Assembly (NCBI GenBank): GCA_024653775.1
Contig: JANLHZ010000311.1
Span: 1-38,546 of the forward strand
From: Planctomycetota bacterium
GTDB taxonomy: Bacteria; Planctomycetota; UBA8742; JACQVU01; JANLHZ01
Direction: 5' to 3'
DNA length: 38,546 nt
The notes below the pieces were generated by a model. The model saw only the letters and a program-made list of their open reading frames with translations. It was not told the DNA's origin and searched no databases. The translations under genes and the position numbers were made by a program. Below are positions 32,332 through 38,546 of this stretch, piece by piece. Within the stretch, counting starts at the first letter, position 1. Each line of letters opens with the position of its first letter.

Positions 32332-33542
32332 TCTCCGTCCGGATCGAATTCCCAAAGTTCGTTGTGTGGATCGCGCCTTCCCGGACCGCACCCCGCGAAA
32401 ACCAGCATCTTCGATCCGGTCCACACCGCGCAGTCGAGGGCGGTTCCCTTGCGCTCCGGATGGACTTCGATCTTCCGCCATTCGTCCTTCTCTGGATCGT
32501 AAATCGCGCCGTCCTTCAGTCCCGCACCGGACTCGTTCTCGAGACCGCCGTAGACGATGAAACTCTTCCCGGTCCAGAGCGTGCCCGCGTAAAGCCTCGG
32601 AGGGATAACGTCACAGGTTTTGATCTCGGTCCACTTGTTCTGCTCGAAATTGTAGAGCCTGGCGGAACACACGAGCGCGCGTCCGCCCTCGGCCTCTTCG
32701 CGGGCCGCGCTGAAACAAAGAAGCGCGCTTTCCGAGCACGCCCCCGATTGCGCGATGCTCCCCCGCAACGCCCCCTCTTCCGCCATCGACTGCCAGGAGT
32801 CAGTTTCCGGATCGTAAATCCCGCCCGTGGCGAGACCCGAGTTCTCGCCCTCTGACGTCGATCCGCCGAAAACGATGAACTTCGATCCGCTCCAGAACCC
32901 GAAACTGCACGCGATTCGCGCTTCCGGCGCGTTTTCGGAGGACATATTCTCCCAGGTGTCGGTCTTCGGATCGTATAGCTTTCCGTCTCCGAGGGATTTG
33001 CCATCCGCGCCCATTCCGCCCCAGACAATCATTTTCGAACCCGTCCACGTGCTCGCGAAGGCAGACCGGGGGGAAGGCGCGTTTTCAGCGCTCATCGTAG
33101 TCCATTCGTTGCGGGAAAGATTGTACCGCGCGCCGTCAGCCTTAAGTTCCGCGACGTGACCCGGTTTGATCATCCCGCCCCAGACGATCATCTCAAGGCC
33201 GGTCCAGACCTTACTGCTCAAATACCGGGGCGAAGGCGCGAACTTCGTAGACATGCGATTCCAGTGGTCCCTCTGTGGGAGATAGATCGCGCCGTCGCCC
33301 AGCGCGTCGGTCCCGTTCGGGCCGCGCCTTCGGTGCCTCGACATTCCGCCCCACACGATCAGCGAGTCGCCGGACCAGACGATCGCCTGCGCCCCCCGCG
33401 AAGCGGGCGCGTCGTTGCTCGAAAGTCTTCGCCACGTTCCGACGCCGTCATCCTCCGCGGCGGCGCCTACTCCGAGGATCGAAATTATCAGAGCGATCAG
33501 AACGATAATCCTCAGTTCCGACCTCGATTCCTGTCTCGTCAT
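32328..33542 (-). CDS. Secreted kelch-repeat beta-propeller protein, paralogue 1
   Basis: The 404-residue protein starts with a signal peptide (RIIVLIALIISILGVGAAAE, about 10-30) and then repeats of about 55 residues with the pattern WTG.KMIVWGG...GDG..YDP..D.W...S..NAP..R, about six to seven blades of a propeller. AAGGAG directly before ATG 33542 selects this start over a longer frame. It is a tandem paralogue of 33847-35016 and would act in the periplasm or outside the cell as a binding protein. The blade after about residue 230 (ACSESALLCFSAAREEAEGG) is less regular. Confidence 0.87.
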   Translation of the reverse strand: MTRQESRSELRIIVLIALIISILGVGAAAEDDGVGTWRRLSSNDAPASRGAQAIVWSGDSLIVWGGMSRHRRRGPNGTDALGDGAIYLPQRDHWNRMSTKFAPSPRYLSSKVWTGLEMIVWGGMIKPGHVAELKADGARYNLSRNEWTTMSAENAPSPRSAFASTWTGSKMIVWGGMGADGKSLGDGKLYDPKTDTWENMSSENAPEARIACSFGFWSGSKFIVFGGSTSEGENSGLATGGIYDPETDSWQSMAEEGALRGSIAQSGACSESALLCFSAAREEAEGGRALVCSARLYNFEQNKWTEIKTCDVIPPRLYAGTLWTGKSFIVYGGLENESGAGLKDGAIYDPEKDEWRKIEVHPERKGTALDCAVWTGSKMLVFAGCGPGRRDPHNELWEFDPDGD

Positions 33543-33846
33543 TTTCTCCTTCCAGTTCCTAACCCGGACGAGCCGGAACCAAAATTCTTCAGCGCGGAGC
33601 CGCGGAGCGCGCAGAGCTTCGCAGAGAATTTTTCGAATCTCCTCAATTCTCCCTCCGAATTCTATGTGGCCTGGCGCCTTTGCGCGAGACATAAATTGAA
33701 CGCCGTTCGCAGGTCGGACGCGCGCGCTTTGCGGGGTCTGCGAACGAGAATTTCTATTCTCCGCGAGCCTCCGCGTCCTCTGCGCCTCTGCGCCGAAGAA
33801 GAATCGAAAATCGTCTCGTTTTGCTGATGTTTTCATTGATAAAAGA
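33543..33846. repeat. Intergenic gap with degenerate CGCNGAG repeats
   Basis: The gap between the two kelch genes has no convincing gene. Words of the GCGGAG/CGCAGAG type at about 33594-33630 face CTCCGCG/CTCTGCG words at about 33758-33800, giving a loose inverted repeat. Related words occur at about 4336-4370 and in the 64-bp insertion at 38201-38264, so this may be a decayed member of that REP-like family. Confidence 0.45.
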
Positions 33847-35016
33847 CTACTTGCCCTCTGGATCGTATTCCCAAAGTTCGTTCGTCATCGCGCGGGGAGT
33901 TTCGCCGCCGCCGAAGACGAGCATTTTCTCCCCGGTCCAGACCGCGGAATGGGCGACTCGTCCGATCATATCCGGATCGACCTTGATCGCCTCCCACTCG
34001 TCCCCAGCGGTTGTTGTTGCGGGATAATAAATCCCGCCGGTTTTTAGTCCGTCGCCGCCCTGGTTCTCGATTCCGCCGTAGACGATCATCGAGTTTCCGG
34101 TCCACACGGCGCTGTGAAGCGCCCGTCTTCCCGGGGAGTTTTTGTGCGAAATTTCCCGCCATTCGCCCGATTCGAGGTTGTAGATACCGCCCGAATCCGT
34201 CGCGTCCCGCTCTCTCTGACCTCTGACGCCGCCGAAGACGATGATTTCGGAGCCGGTGGAAACCACGGTCTGATACATCGCGCCGCCGGGCGAATTCTCG
34301 TCCGACATCCCCTCCCAGGCGTCCTCGGCGGGATCGTAAAAGCCTCCCGTAGAAAGCGCTTGCTCTTCGAGATCCTCGAACCCTCCGAAAACGAGCATGC
34401 GATCGTTCTCGAAAATCGCGACGTAACCCGCGCGGCCTCCAGGATTTCCGAGTGATGAAATATAGCTCCAGCTATCAGTTTCCGGGTCGTAGGCTCTTCC
34501 GTCGCTGAGCGGTTTTTCCTTTTCGCCGATGCCGCCCCAGACGATCATCTCGGTGCCGGTCCATACCGAATTTGCCATAAATCTTGCCGAGGGCGCGTCC
34601 TGTTCCGAGATTTTGGTCCAGGTATCGGTTTCGAGATCGTACGCGGCTCCGTCGGATTTTACATCCGCCGGTCCGCCCCGGCCTCCACCGCCCCAGATTA
34701 CGAGCTTCGAGCCAGTCCAGGCGGCAGAGTGGAAGAATCGGCCCTCGGGAGCGTTTTCGTCCGACATTATCGTCCACTTGTCCTCCTTCGGATCGTAGAT
34801 GCCGCCATTTTGGGGAAACGTCCGGCCATCGCTCGTACCGCCCCAGACGATCAGTTTATCGCCGGTCCAGAATGCGCTGAACGCACCCCGTCCGTCAGGC
34901 GCGCCTTCGCTCGAAAGCCTGCGCCACGACCCGCGGCCTTCGTCCCCGCGAACCACGGACAACGACACGGTCAACGAAATAATGAAGGTGAGAAGGAATA
35001 TCAGCGTTCGCGTCAT
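33847..35016 (-). CDS. Secreted kelch-repeat beta-propeller protein, paralogue 2
   Basis: The 389-residue protein has a signal peptide (RTLIFLLTFIISLTVSLSVVRG) and about six to seven kelch blades with WTG..LIVWGG, DGG.YDP..D.W...SDENAPEGR and related units, ending NELWEYDPEGK; its neighbour ends NELWEFDPDGD. Two ATGs lie 6 nt apart (35022, 35016); GGAG is better spaced for the second. The shared WRRLSS start and closing sequence show a tandem duplication with strong divergence. Confidence 0.87.
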   Translation of the reverse strand: MTRTLIFLLTFIISLTVSLSVVRGDEGRGSWRRLSSEGAPDGRGAFSAFWTGDKLIVWGGTSDGRTFPQNGGIYDPKEDKWTIMSDENAPEGRFFHSAAWTGSKLVIWGGGGRGGPADVKSDGAAYDLETDTWTKISEQDAPSARFMANSVWTGTEMIVWGGIGEKEKPLSDGRAYDPETDSWSYISSLGNPGGRAGYVAIFENDRMLVFGGFEDLEEQALSTGGFYDPAEDAWEGMSDENSPGGAMYQTVVSTGSEIIVFGGVRGQRERDATDSGGIYNLESGEWREISHKNSPGRRALHSAVWTGNSMIVYGGIENQGGDGLKTGGIYYPATTTAGDEWEAIKVDPDMIGRVAHSAVWTGEKMLVFGGGETPRAMTNELWEYDPEGK

Positions 35017-35075
35017 TTTCATCTCCGGGTGGTTTTGAGTCGATATGGGGTAGTTGTTAGAAACTATCGTGGGCA

Positions 35076-35132
35076 CCTGGGACCGCGGACGTCCTCGTCC
35101 GCAAAAGCCGTCAAACGTCTCGTTTGACGGCT
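35076..35132 (+). repeat. Dispersed repeat family A', core plus 12-bp hairpin
   Basis: The core CCTGGGACCGCGGACGTCC (35076-35094) then TCGTCCGCAAA is identical to the copy at 24017-23988 (minus). The hairpin arms AGCCGTCAAACG (35106-35117) and CGTTTGACGGCT (35121-35132) pair perfectly across TCT. Compared with the other copy, both arms change together, keeping 12 pairs. Here it lies upstream of a kelch gene and downstream of the VOC gene at 35222. Confidence 0.8.
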
Positions 35133-35187
35133 CCGAAATGTCCTGTTCGCTTGCTTGAGATAGTTTCTTAGTGGTTAGAGTATTCTC

Positions 35188-35215
35188 ATTCGTAATTCGT
35201 AATTCGTAATTCGTA
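35188..35215. repeat. Short tandem repeat, four copies of ATTCGTA
   Basis: Four exact 7-bp units are followed by ATTCC, just downstream of the VOC gene stop at 35222. Copy number could vary between strains. Confidence 0.9.
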
Positions 35216-35221
35216 ATTCCC

Positions 35222-35608
35222 TCAGGCGTCAGTGTTCGAGTGCAGCGCGATGCGGTTGCCCTCGCTGTCGAGACAGATCGCCCGGAATCCGTGTGGTCCG
35301 ATCTGGTGGGTTGTCTCGAGGATCTTGCCACCTGCGGGCTCCACCTTCGAAACCGCATCCCTTATCCGTTCGTTGACGTTGAAATAAAGAAGCAGACCGC
35401 CCGTGGAGGTGATCTGTTCCGGCGCTTCGATAAGACATCCGCCGTTGCCATCCTTGTGCTCGAACACACCGAACTTCATTCCTTCCATCTCGTGGACGCT
35501 GACTTCGCAGGCGAGCACGGCCTGATAGAATTCCGCGGACCTCGAAAGGTTTTTTACGGGAACGTCAAACCACACTGCTCGGTTATGAACGGAATTTAAA
35601 TCCGACAT
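35222..35608 (-). CDS. VOC family protein (glyoxalase/bleomycin resistance-like)
   Basis: The 128-residue single VOC module has AVWFDVPVKNLSRSAEFYQAVLACEV, then MKFGVFEHKDGNGGCLIEA, LLLYFNVNERIRDAVSKVEPAGGKILE and GFRAICLDSEGNRIALHS, with the usual metal-site positions. The reaction is unknown. AAGGAG 5 nt before ATG 35608 selects this start. It is not close in sequence to the VOC protein at 18535, and its neighbours give no functional hint. Confidence 0.85.
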   Translation of the reverse strand: MSDLNSVHNRAVWFDVPVKNLSRSAEFYQAVLACEVSVHEMEGMKFGVFEHKDGNGGCLIEAPEQITSTGGLLLYFNVNERIRDAVSKVEPAGGKILETTHQIGPHGFRAICLDSEGNRIALHSNTDA

Positions 35609-35837
35609 CGGAACTCCTTTGTTTTCAGACTGGATATACAATTCGACTTCATTCGCAGGGAAAACAAATGATAGTGCATCATTCGTGCAAATGCACCCCC
35701 TCTAATCCCCGCTGGCAAAATATTTTCGAAAACGCACTAGTCTACGAACGAGGTCTGTACGCCGGTAACTCAAGGTTTCGCGCCTTCTCGCAGGAAAAAT
35801 TGTAGTGCTTACTGCCGGGCCAAACTACAATCCTTCG

Positions 35838-37142
35838 ATGCCTGTAGATAAGCGTCAGCACAGAATCAACTTGTCTTACTGCACCAACGTTCATGCAGCG
35901 GAGGGCTACGACGGCTTTTTGTCCATGATCGAAAGTTTCCCGGTTCAAGTTATCGAACGAGTACTTTCCGAATGCAAAATTCCGGAGAACGTATCGATCG
36001 GCGCAGGCCTCTGGTTTCCCCGTGACGTGACGCAGAAGGAACTCGCGCGAACTTTCGACTACGAAAGATTCCGGAACCTTGTCGAATCGAAGAAACTGAA
36101 CGTAACCGGGCTGAACGGATTTCCGTACGCGAACTTCCACGCGGAGAAAGTGAAGCACGACGTCTTCCGTCCGGGATGGGACGACCGGCTTCGTCCGAGA
36201 TACACCCGCGAATGCGCGCTGACCCTCGCTCCCGTGATGACGGGCGAAGTTTCGTCCGTTACCACGGTCCCGGGAGGTCCGAGGGAAATCTGGAACAGCG
36301 ATCGACTCGTGATGAAAACGATCCGGAACCTCGTCGAAAGCGTTATCGATCTCTACGAACTCTGGCAGAAAACCGGCAGGATGATTATCCTCGCGATCGA
36401 GCCGGAGCCGATGACGATGCTCGAGACTACGGGCGAACTGATCGATTTTCTCCGCGAAAGGCTAATCCCCGCCGCGACAGCGCGGCTCTCGTCGTCGAAG
36501 GGATTATTCCATGATTCCGCGGAACGGATCGTGCGCAGGCACGTCGGAATCTGCCTCGACCTCTGCCACCAGGCGGTGATGTTCGAGGATCCGGAACAGG
36601 TGCTTTTGAACCTCTCCGCGGCGGGAATCAGGGTTGGGAGGGTGCAGGTATCGAGCGCGCTCCGGATTCCGCGGACGCAGAAGAAACACGCCGACGCGCT
36701 CAGGAGGGACATTTCGAAGTTCCGCGGCGACAGATACCTCCATCAGATAGTGAAGCAGGACGCGGACGGAGCGGGAACCGTAGTCGGAGACCTCGACGAT
36801 TTAGGCGACAAGAAGCTGATCGAGCTTGCAAGCGCAGGCGAACTGCGGTGCCACTACCACGTCCCGATCTACCTCGAAAACATCGGAAGCGTTCAGACAA
36901 CGCGCGATTACTACAAAAGATTCATCAAGCTGATTCTGGAGATGGAACGAAGCCCGGAATTCAGGACGCTGTTTCCCGATGAAACCATCCCGCTCGAAAT
37001 CGAGACCTACACCATGGCAAACCTCCTCGGCGAATCCGGCAGGGACGCGGAACTTCGGAATTCGATTTTTAAAGAGTTCGAGTTCCTGCTGGACGTGATA
37101 AAATCGACGGAGGAATTCGTCGCGGAAGAAAACGGTTCTTGA
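35838..37142 (+). CDS. eboE: EboE-like TIM-barrel protein (sugar phosphate isomerase/epimerase-like)
   Basis: The 434-residue protein has the EboE start INLSYCTNVHAAEGYDGFL, then IGAGLWFP, VTGLNGFPYANFHAEKVKHDVFRPGW, IEPEPMTMLETTGELIDFL, VGICLDLCHQAVMFEDPEQVL, and ETYTMANLLG near the end. EboE belongs to the ebo cluster, linked to moving scytonemin precursors and related metabolites; eboA-D and F are not in the window. ATG 35838 has no clear ribosome site. GTG 35805, with AGGA upstream, would add eleven residues. Its stop is 10 nt before the hydrolase gene, so they form an operon. Confidence 0.78.
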   Translation: MPVDKRQHRINLSYCTNVHAAEGYDGFLSMIESFPVQVIERVLSECKIPENVSIGAGLWFPRDVTQKELARTFDYERFRNLVESKKLNVTGLNGFPYANFHAEKVKHDVFRPGWDDRLRPRYTRECALTLAPVMTGEVSSVTTVPGGPREIWNSDRLVMKTIRNLVESVIDLYELWQKTGRMIILAIEPEPMTMLETTGELIDFLRERLIPAATARLSSSKGLFHDSAERIVRRHVGICLDLCHQAVMFEDPEQVLLNLSAAGIRVGRVQVSSALRIPRTQKKHADALRRDISKFRGDRYLHQIVKQDADGAGTVVGDLDDLGDKKLIELASAGELRCHYHVPIYLENIGSVQTTRDYYKRFIKLILEMERSPEFRTLFPDETIPLEIETYTMANLLGESGRDAELRNSIFKEFEFLLDVIKSTEEFVAEENGS

Positions 37143-37152
37143 AGGAGCAAAG

Positions 37153-37908
37153 GTGAACGTCGAGAAAGTGATGGACGAAACGTTCCTCGCAAACGCGTAT
37201 CTCGTTTACGACAAACCCGGCGGAAAGGGTTTCTTCGTCGATACCGCGTTCGATCCGGGCGAGCTGATCGAGCGCGCGAAGGAACTCGATCTCGATGTCT
37301 CCCACGTGATCTGCACCCACAGGCACGCGGACCACGTCGCGGGGAGCAGGCTGATCAAGGAACGCCTCGGATCGAAGGTCGTCGCACACGAACTCGACGC
37401 CTCCGAAATCCCGACCTGCGACGAAACCGTGAAGGAAGGCGACCAGCTTACGATCGGCGGAATCTCACTCGAAATCCTCCACATTCCCGGACACACGAAA
37501 GGACAGATCGCGATCATCGCGCAGAAAGAATATGTCTTCACTGGCGACACGCTTTTCCGCGGCTCTATAGGAGGCTGCGTCGGTCCCGGACACGGCACCT
37601 TCGAACAGCTTCACCACTCGATAATGGAACGACTGATGAAACTCCCGCTGGAATGGACCGTATATCCGGGACACATGGAAAAAACCACCGTCGGAGAGGA
37701 ATGGGAGCGGAATCCGTTCATCCGCGCGTTCCGTGGTATCGACGCGCCCGGGAACTCGATATGCGAGGCCTTCGGACGGGCGGCGGAACTGAAGGTCATC
37801 GCGCGGGACTACGACGGCGGAAAGAAAGCATGGATACGGTTTCTGGACACGAATCAGGACGCGGTCGTTCCAGGGAGCAGGATTGAAAAATTAGAAATCA
37901 GGGATTAG
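37153..37908 (+). CDS. Glyoxalase II-like MBL-fold hydrolase
   Basis: The 251-residue protein (GTG start, AAGGAG at 37143-37148) has THRHADH (55-61), IPGHTKGQIAI, FTGDTLFRGSIGG and VYPGHMEKTTVGEEWERNPF, the complete binuclear metal site of glyoxalase II-like hydrolases acting on thioesters or similar compounds. About 45 C-terminal residues after the standard domain (KVIARDYDGGKKAWIRFLD...) are extra. It is probably co-translated with the EboE-like gene. A family B repeat begins 6 nt after its stop codon. Confidence 0.87.
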   Translation: MNVEKVMDETFLANAYLVYDKPGGKGFFVDTAFDPGELIERAKELDLDVSHVICTHRHADHVAGSRLIKERLGSKVVAHELDASEIPTCDETVKEGDQLTIGGISLEILHIPGHTKGQIAIIAQKEYVFTGDTLFRGSIGGCVGPGHGTFEQLHHSIMERLMKLPLEWTVYPGHMEKTTVGEEWERNPFIRAFRGIDAPGNSICEAFGRAAELKVIARDYDGGKKAWIRFLDTNQDAVVPGSRIEKLEIRD

Positions 37909-37913
37909 GAATT

Positions 37914-38113
37914 AAGGACGCGTAAAATTATAAGTTGCCGAAAATCGCGCTCAGATTTGCGTCAGGTTCGATTCGCACGATTGAGTCAAACCACAGTCGT
38001 AGCCATAGTTCCGATGAGCCATTACCTCGACGTTTCGGGACGACTGAGCGCGATGTGAAATTGGCGCGAAGACGTGATGCGAGATGGATTACTTATTGTT
38101 TCGCGCCTCCTAA
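37914..38113. repeat. Dispersed palindromic repeat family B, second full-length copy
   Basis: This 200-bp copy matches 29755-29938 in reverse orientation, sharing AAAATCGCGCTCAGA, GATTGAGTCAAACC, AGTCGTAGC.ATAGTTCCGATGA and GACGACTGAGCGCGATGTG. Its outer arms differ from the other copy (CGCG in place of GCCTC near the left end), and the right arm has changed to match (CGCGCCTCC). It ends inside the small broken gene at 38093-38363. Confidence 0.82.
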
Positions 38114-38363
38114 AGGGGTTCGATTCGCTTTTTTCTTTTTACGGTTGAAGTATTCAACGAGTTTGTCCACGTAGTGCAACCGTCCCGCCTGCACGATATC
38201 CTTTGTGCTCTTTGTGGCTATTCATTTTCCATCAACCGCAAAGAACGCGGAGATCGCAAAGAGGATCATCCAATTCACTTGCCGATTCATCGATGAACTC
38301 AATGATCTTCTGGAACTCGACGCGGGCTTCTGTTACGCTGGTTTCGAAATCTAAAGCGGTCAT
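38093..38363 (-). pseudogene. Small gene of about 67 codons split by a palindromic insertion
   Basis: A strong GAGGAGG site precedes ATG 38363. The first part reads MTALDFETSVTEARVEF to SASELDD, then the frame breaks at a 64-bp palindromic element (38201-38264) flanked by ATC on both sides. Removing the element and one ATC (67 nt) restores one frame that continues DIVQAGRLHYVDKLVEYFN, then NRKKKKANRTPLGGAKQ and stop (38093-38095). The restored product is small, acidic then basic, and of unknown family. The last codons lie within a family B repeat end. Confidence 0.6.
38201..38264. repeat. 64-bp REP/MITE-like palindromic insertion with ATC target duplication
   Basis: The element runs from CTTTGTGCTCTTTGTGG to CCGCAAAGAACGCGGAG..GCAAAGAGG, with arms that pair around an AT-rich centre. 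ATC at 38198-38200 and 38265-38267 looks like a 3-bp target-site duplication. It interrupts the small gene described at 38093-38363. Confidence 0.65.
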
Positions 38364-38546
38364 TTTCTTACCTCCTCGGGGATTGGTCATTGGACCGGAA
38401 TTAAAATGTCCCAGCCCTTTTACCATGACCCGAGGAGCACTTTTAGTTAGTCGTCCCAGAAAAACAGCTTTTCGGCACGAGACCGGTGAAAAGCGGGCCG
38501 ACTACGCCGCGGGGGGCGGGTTCAGTTCGCAAGACCATCGGTTCAC
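38364..38546 (-). promoter_or_regulatory. Leader of the small gene with sequestered ribosome site; window end
   Basis: CTCCTCGGG (38372-38380) and CCCGAGGAG (38429-38437) form a perfect 9-bp inverted repeat. In the minus-strand RNA this pairs the GAGGAG ribosome site with an upstream anti-site, leaving 48 nt between the arms. Translation of the small gene could thus be switched by refolding. From 38440 to the window end I recognise nothing. Confidence 0.5.

Noticed and set aside
33543-33836. N-terminal extension of kelch paralogue 1
   Set aside because: The extension is made of intergenic repeat sequence; a signal peptide and an AAGGAG site place the start at 33542.
37935-38174. 79-codon plus-strand open frame
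   Set aside because: It is entirely read-through of a family B palindromic repeat and the antisense of the broken small gene.

Overview
The window reads as ordinary bacterial DNA of moderately high GC. Genes carry Shine-Dalgarno sites, several short operons have ATGA or TGATG overlaps, and there are standard housekeeping enzymes (PrmC, HisC, phosphohexomutase, 3-hydroxyacyl-CoA dehydrogenase). A membrane-anchored squalene-cyclase-like repeat protein, secreted kelch proteins, a group 3b-type [NiFe] hydrogenase, stand-alone toxin-antitoxin loci and many dispersed palindromic repeats suggest an environmental bacterium, perhaps from a poorly cultured phylum. The phylum cannot be fixed from this sequence. 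No rRNA, tRNA or CRISPR array was seen.

Layout. 1-1901: repeats, a small membrane protein and a thiamine-diphosphate E1 alpha subunit (minus strand). 2059-5532: an orphan antitoxin, then two paralogous proteins of about 355 residues that I read by eye as divergent proteasome-beta-fold (Ntn hydrolase) proteins, with an O-methyltransferase between them. 5650-9652: divergent genes for an anchored alpha/alpha-toroid protein and a TPR protein with an embedded, catalytically dead C39-like domain. 9940-16213: metabolic genes (3-hydroxyacyl-CoA dehydrogenase, YciI-like, phosphomannomutase, PrmC, glycerophosphodiesterase, CoA-type Nudix, HisC). 16216-26644: a hydrogenase locus in beta, cNMP-binding, gamma, delta, alpha order on the minus strand. 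It is split between gamma and delta by about 5.6 kb of plus-strand accessory genes: VOC, ferredoxin-MBL, MntA/HepT, a secreted MBL, Phd/VapC, an unknown and a DHFR-like reductase. 26758-30415: an AT-rich AAA ATPase, a ChaN-like protein and a coiled-coil membrane protein. 30514-35608: an orphan type III DNA methyltransferase, two tandem paralogous kelch proteins and a VOC protein. 35838-37908: EboE-like TIM barrel plus a glyoxalase II-like hydrolase. The window ends in repeats and a small gene broken by a 64-bp palindromic insertion.

The strongest unusual signals are: (i) the proteasome-like pair, one copy keeping Thr/Asp/Lys at the active-site positions and the other lacking the Thr and Lys; (ii) the split hydrogenase operon; and (iii) at least three families of structured dispersed repeats. 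Two of these families show paired base changes between copies and mostly start within about 15 nt of a stop codon, as if they act as 3'-end RNA elements. All functional calls come from reading the sequence by eye; no database search was run.
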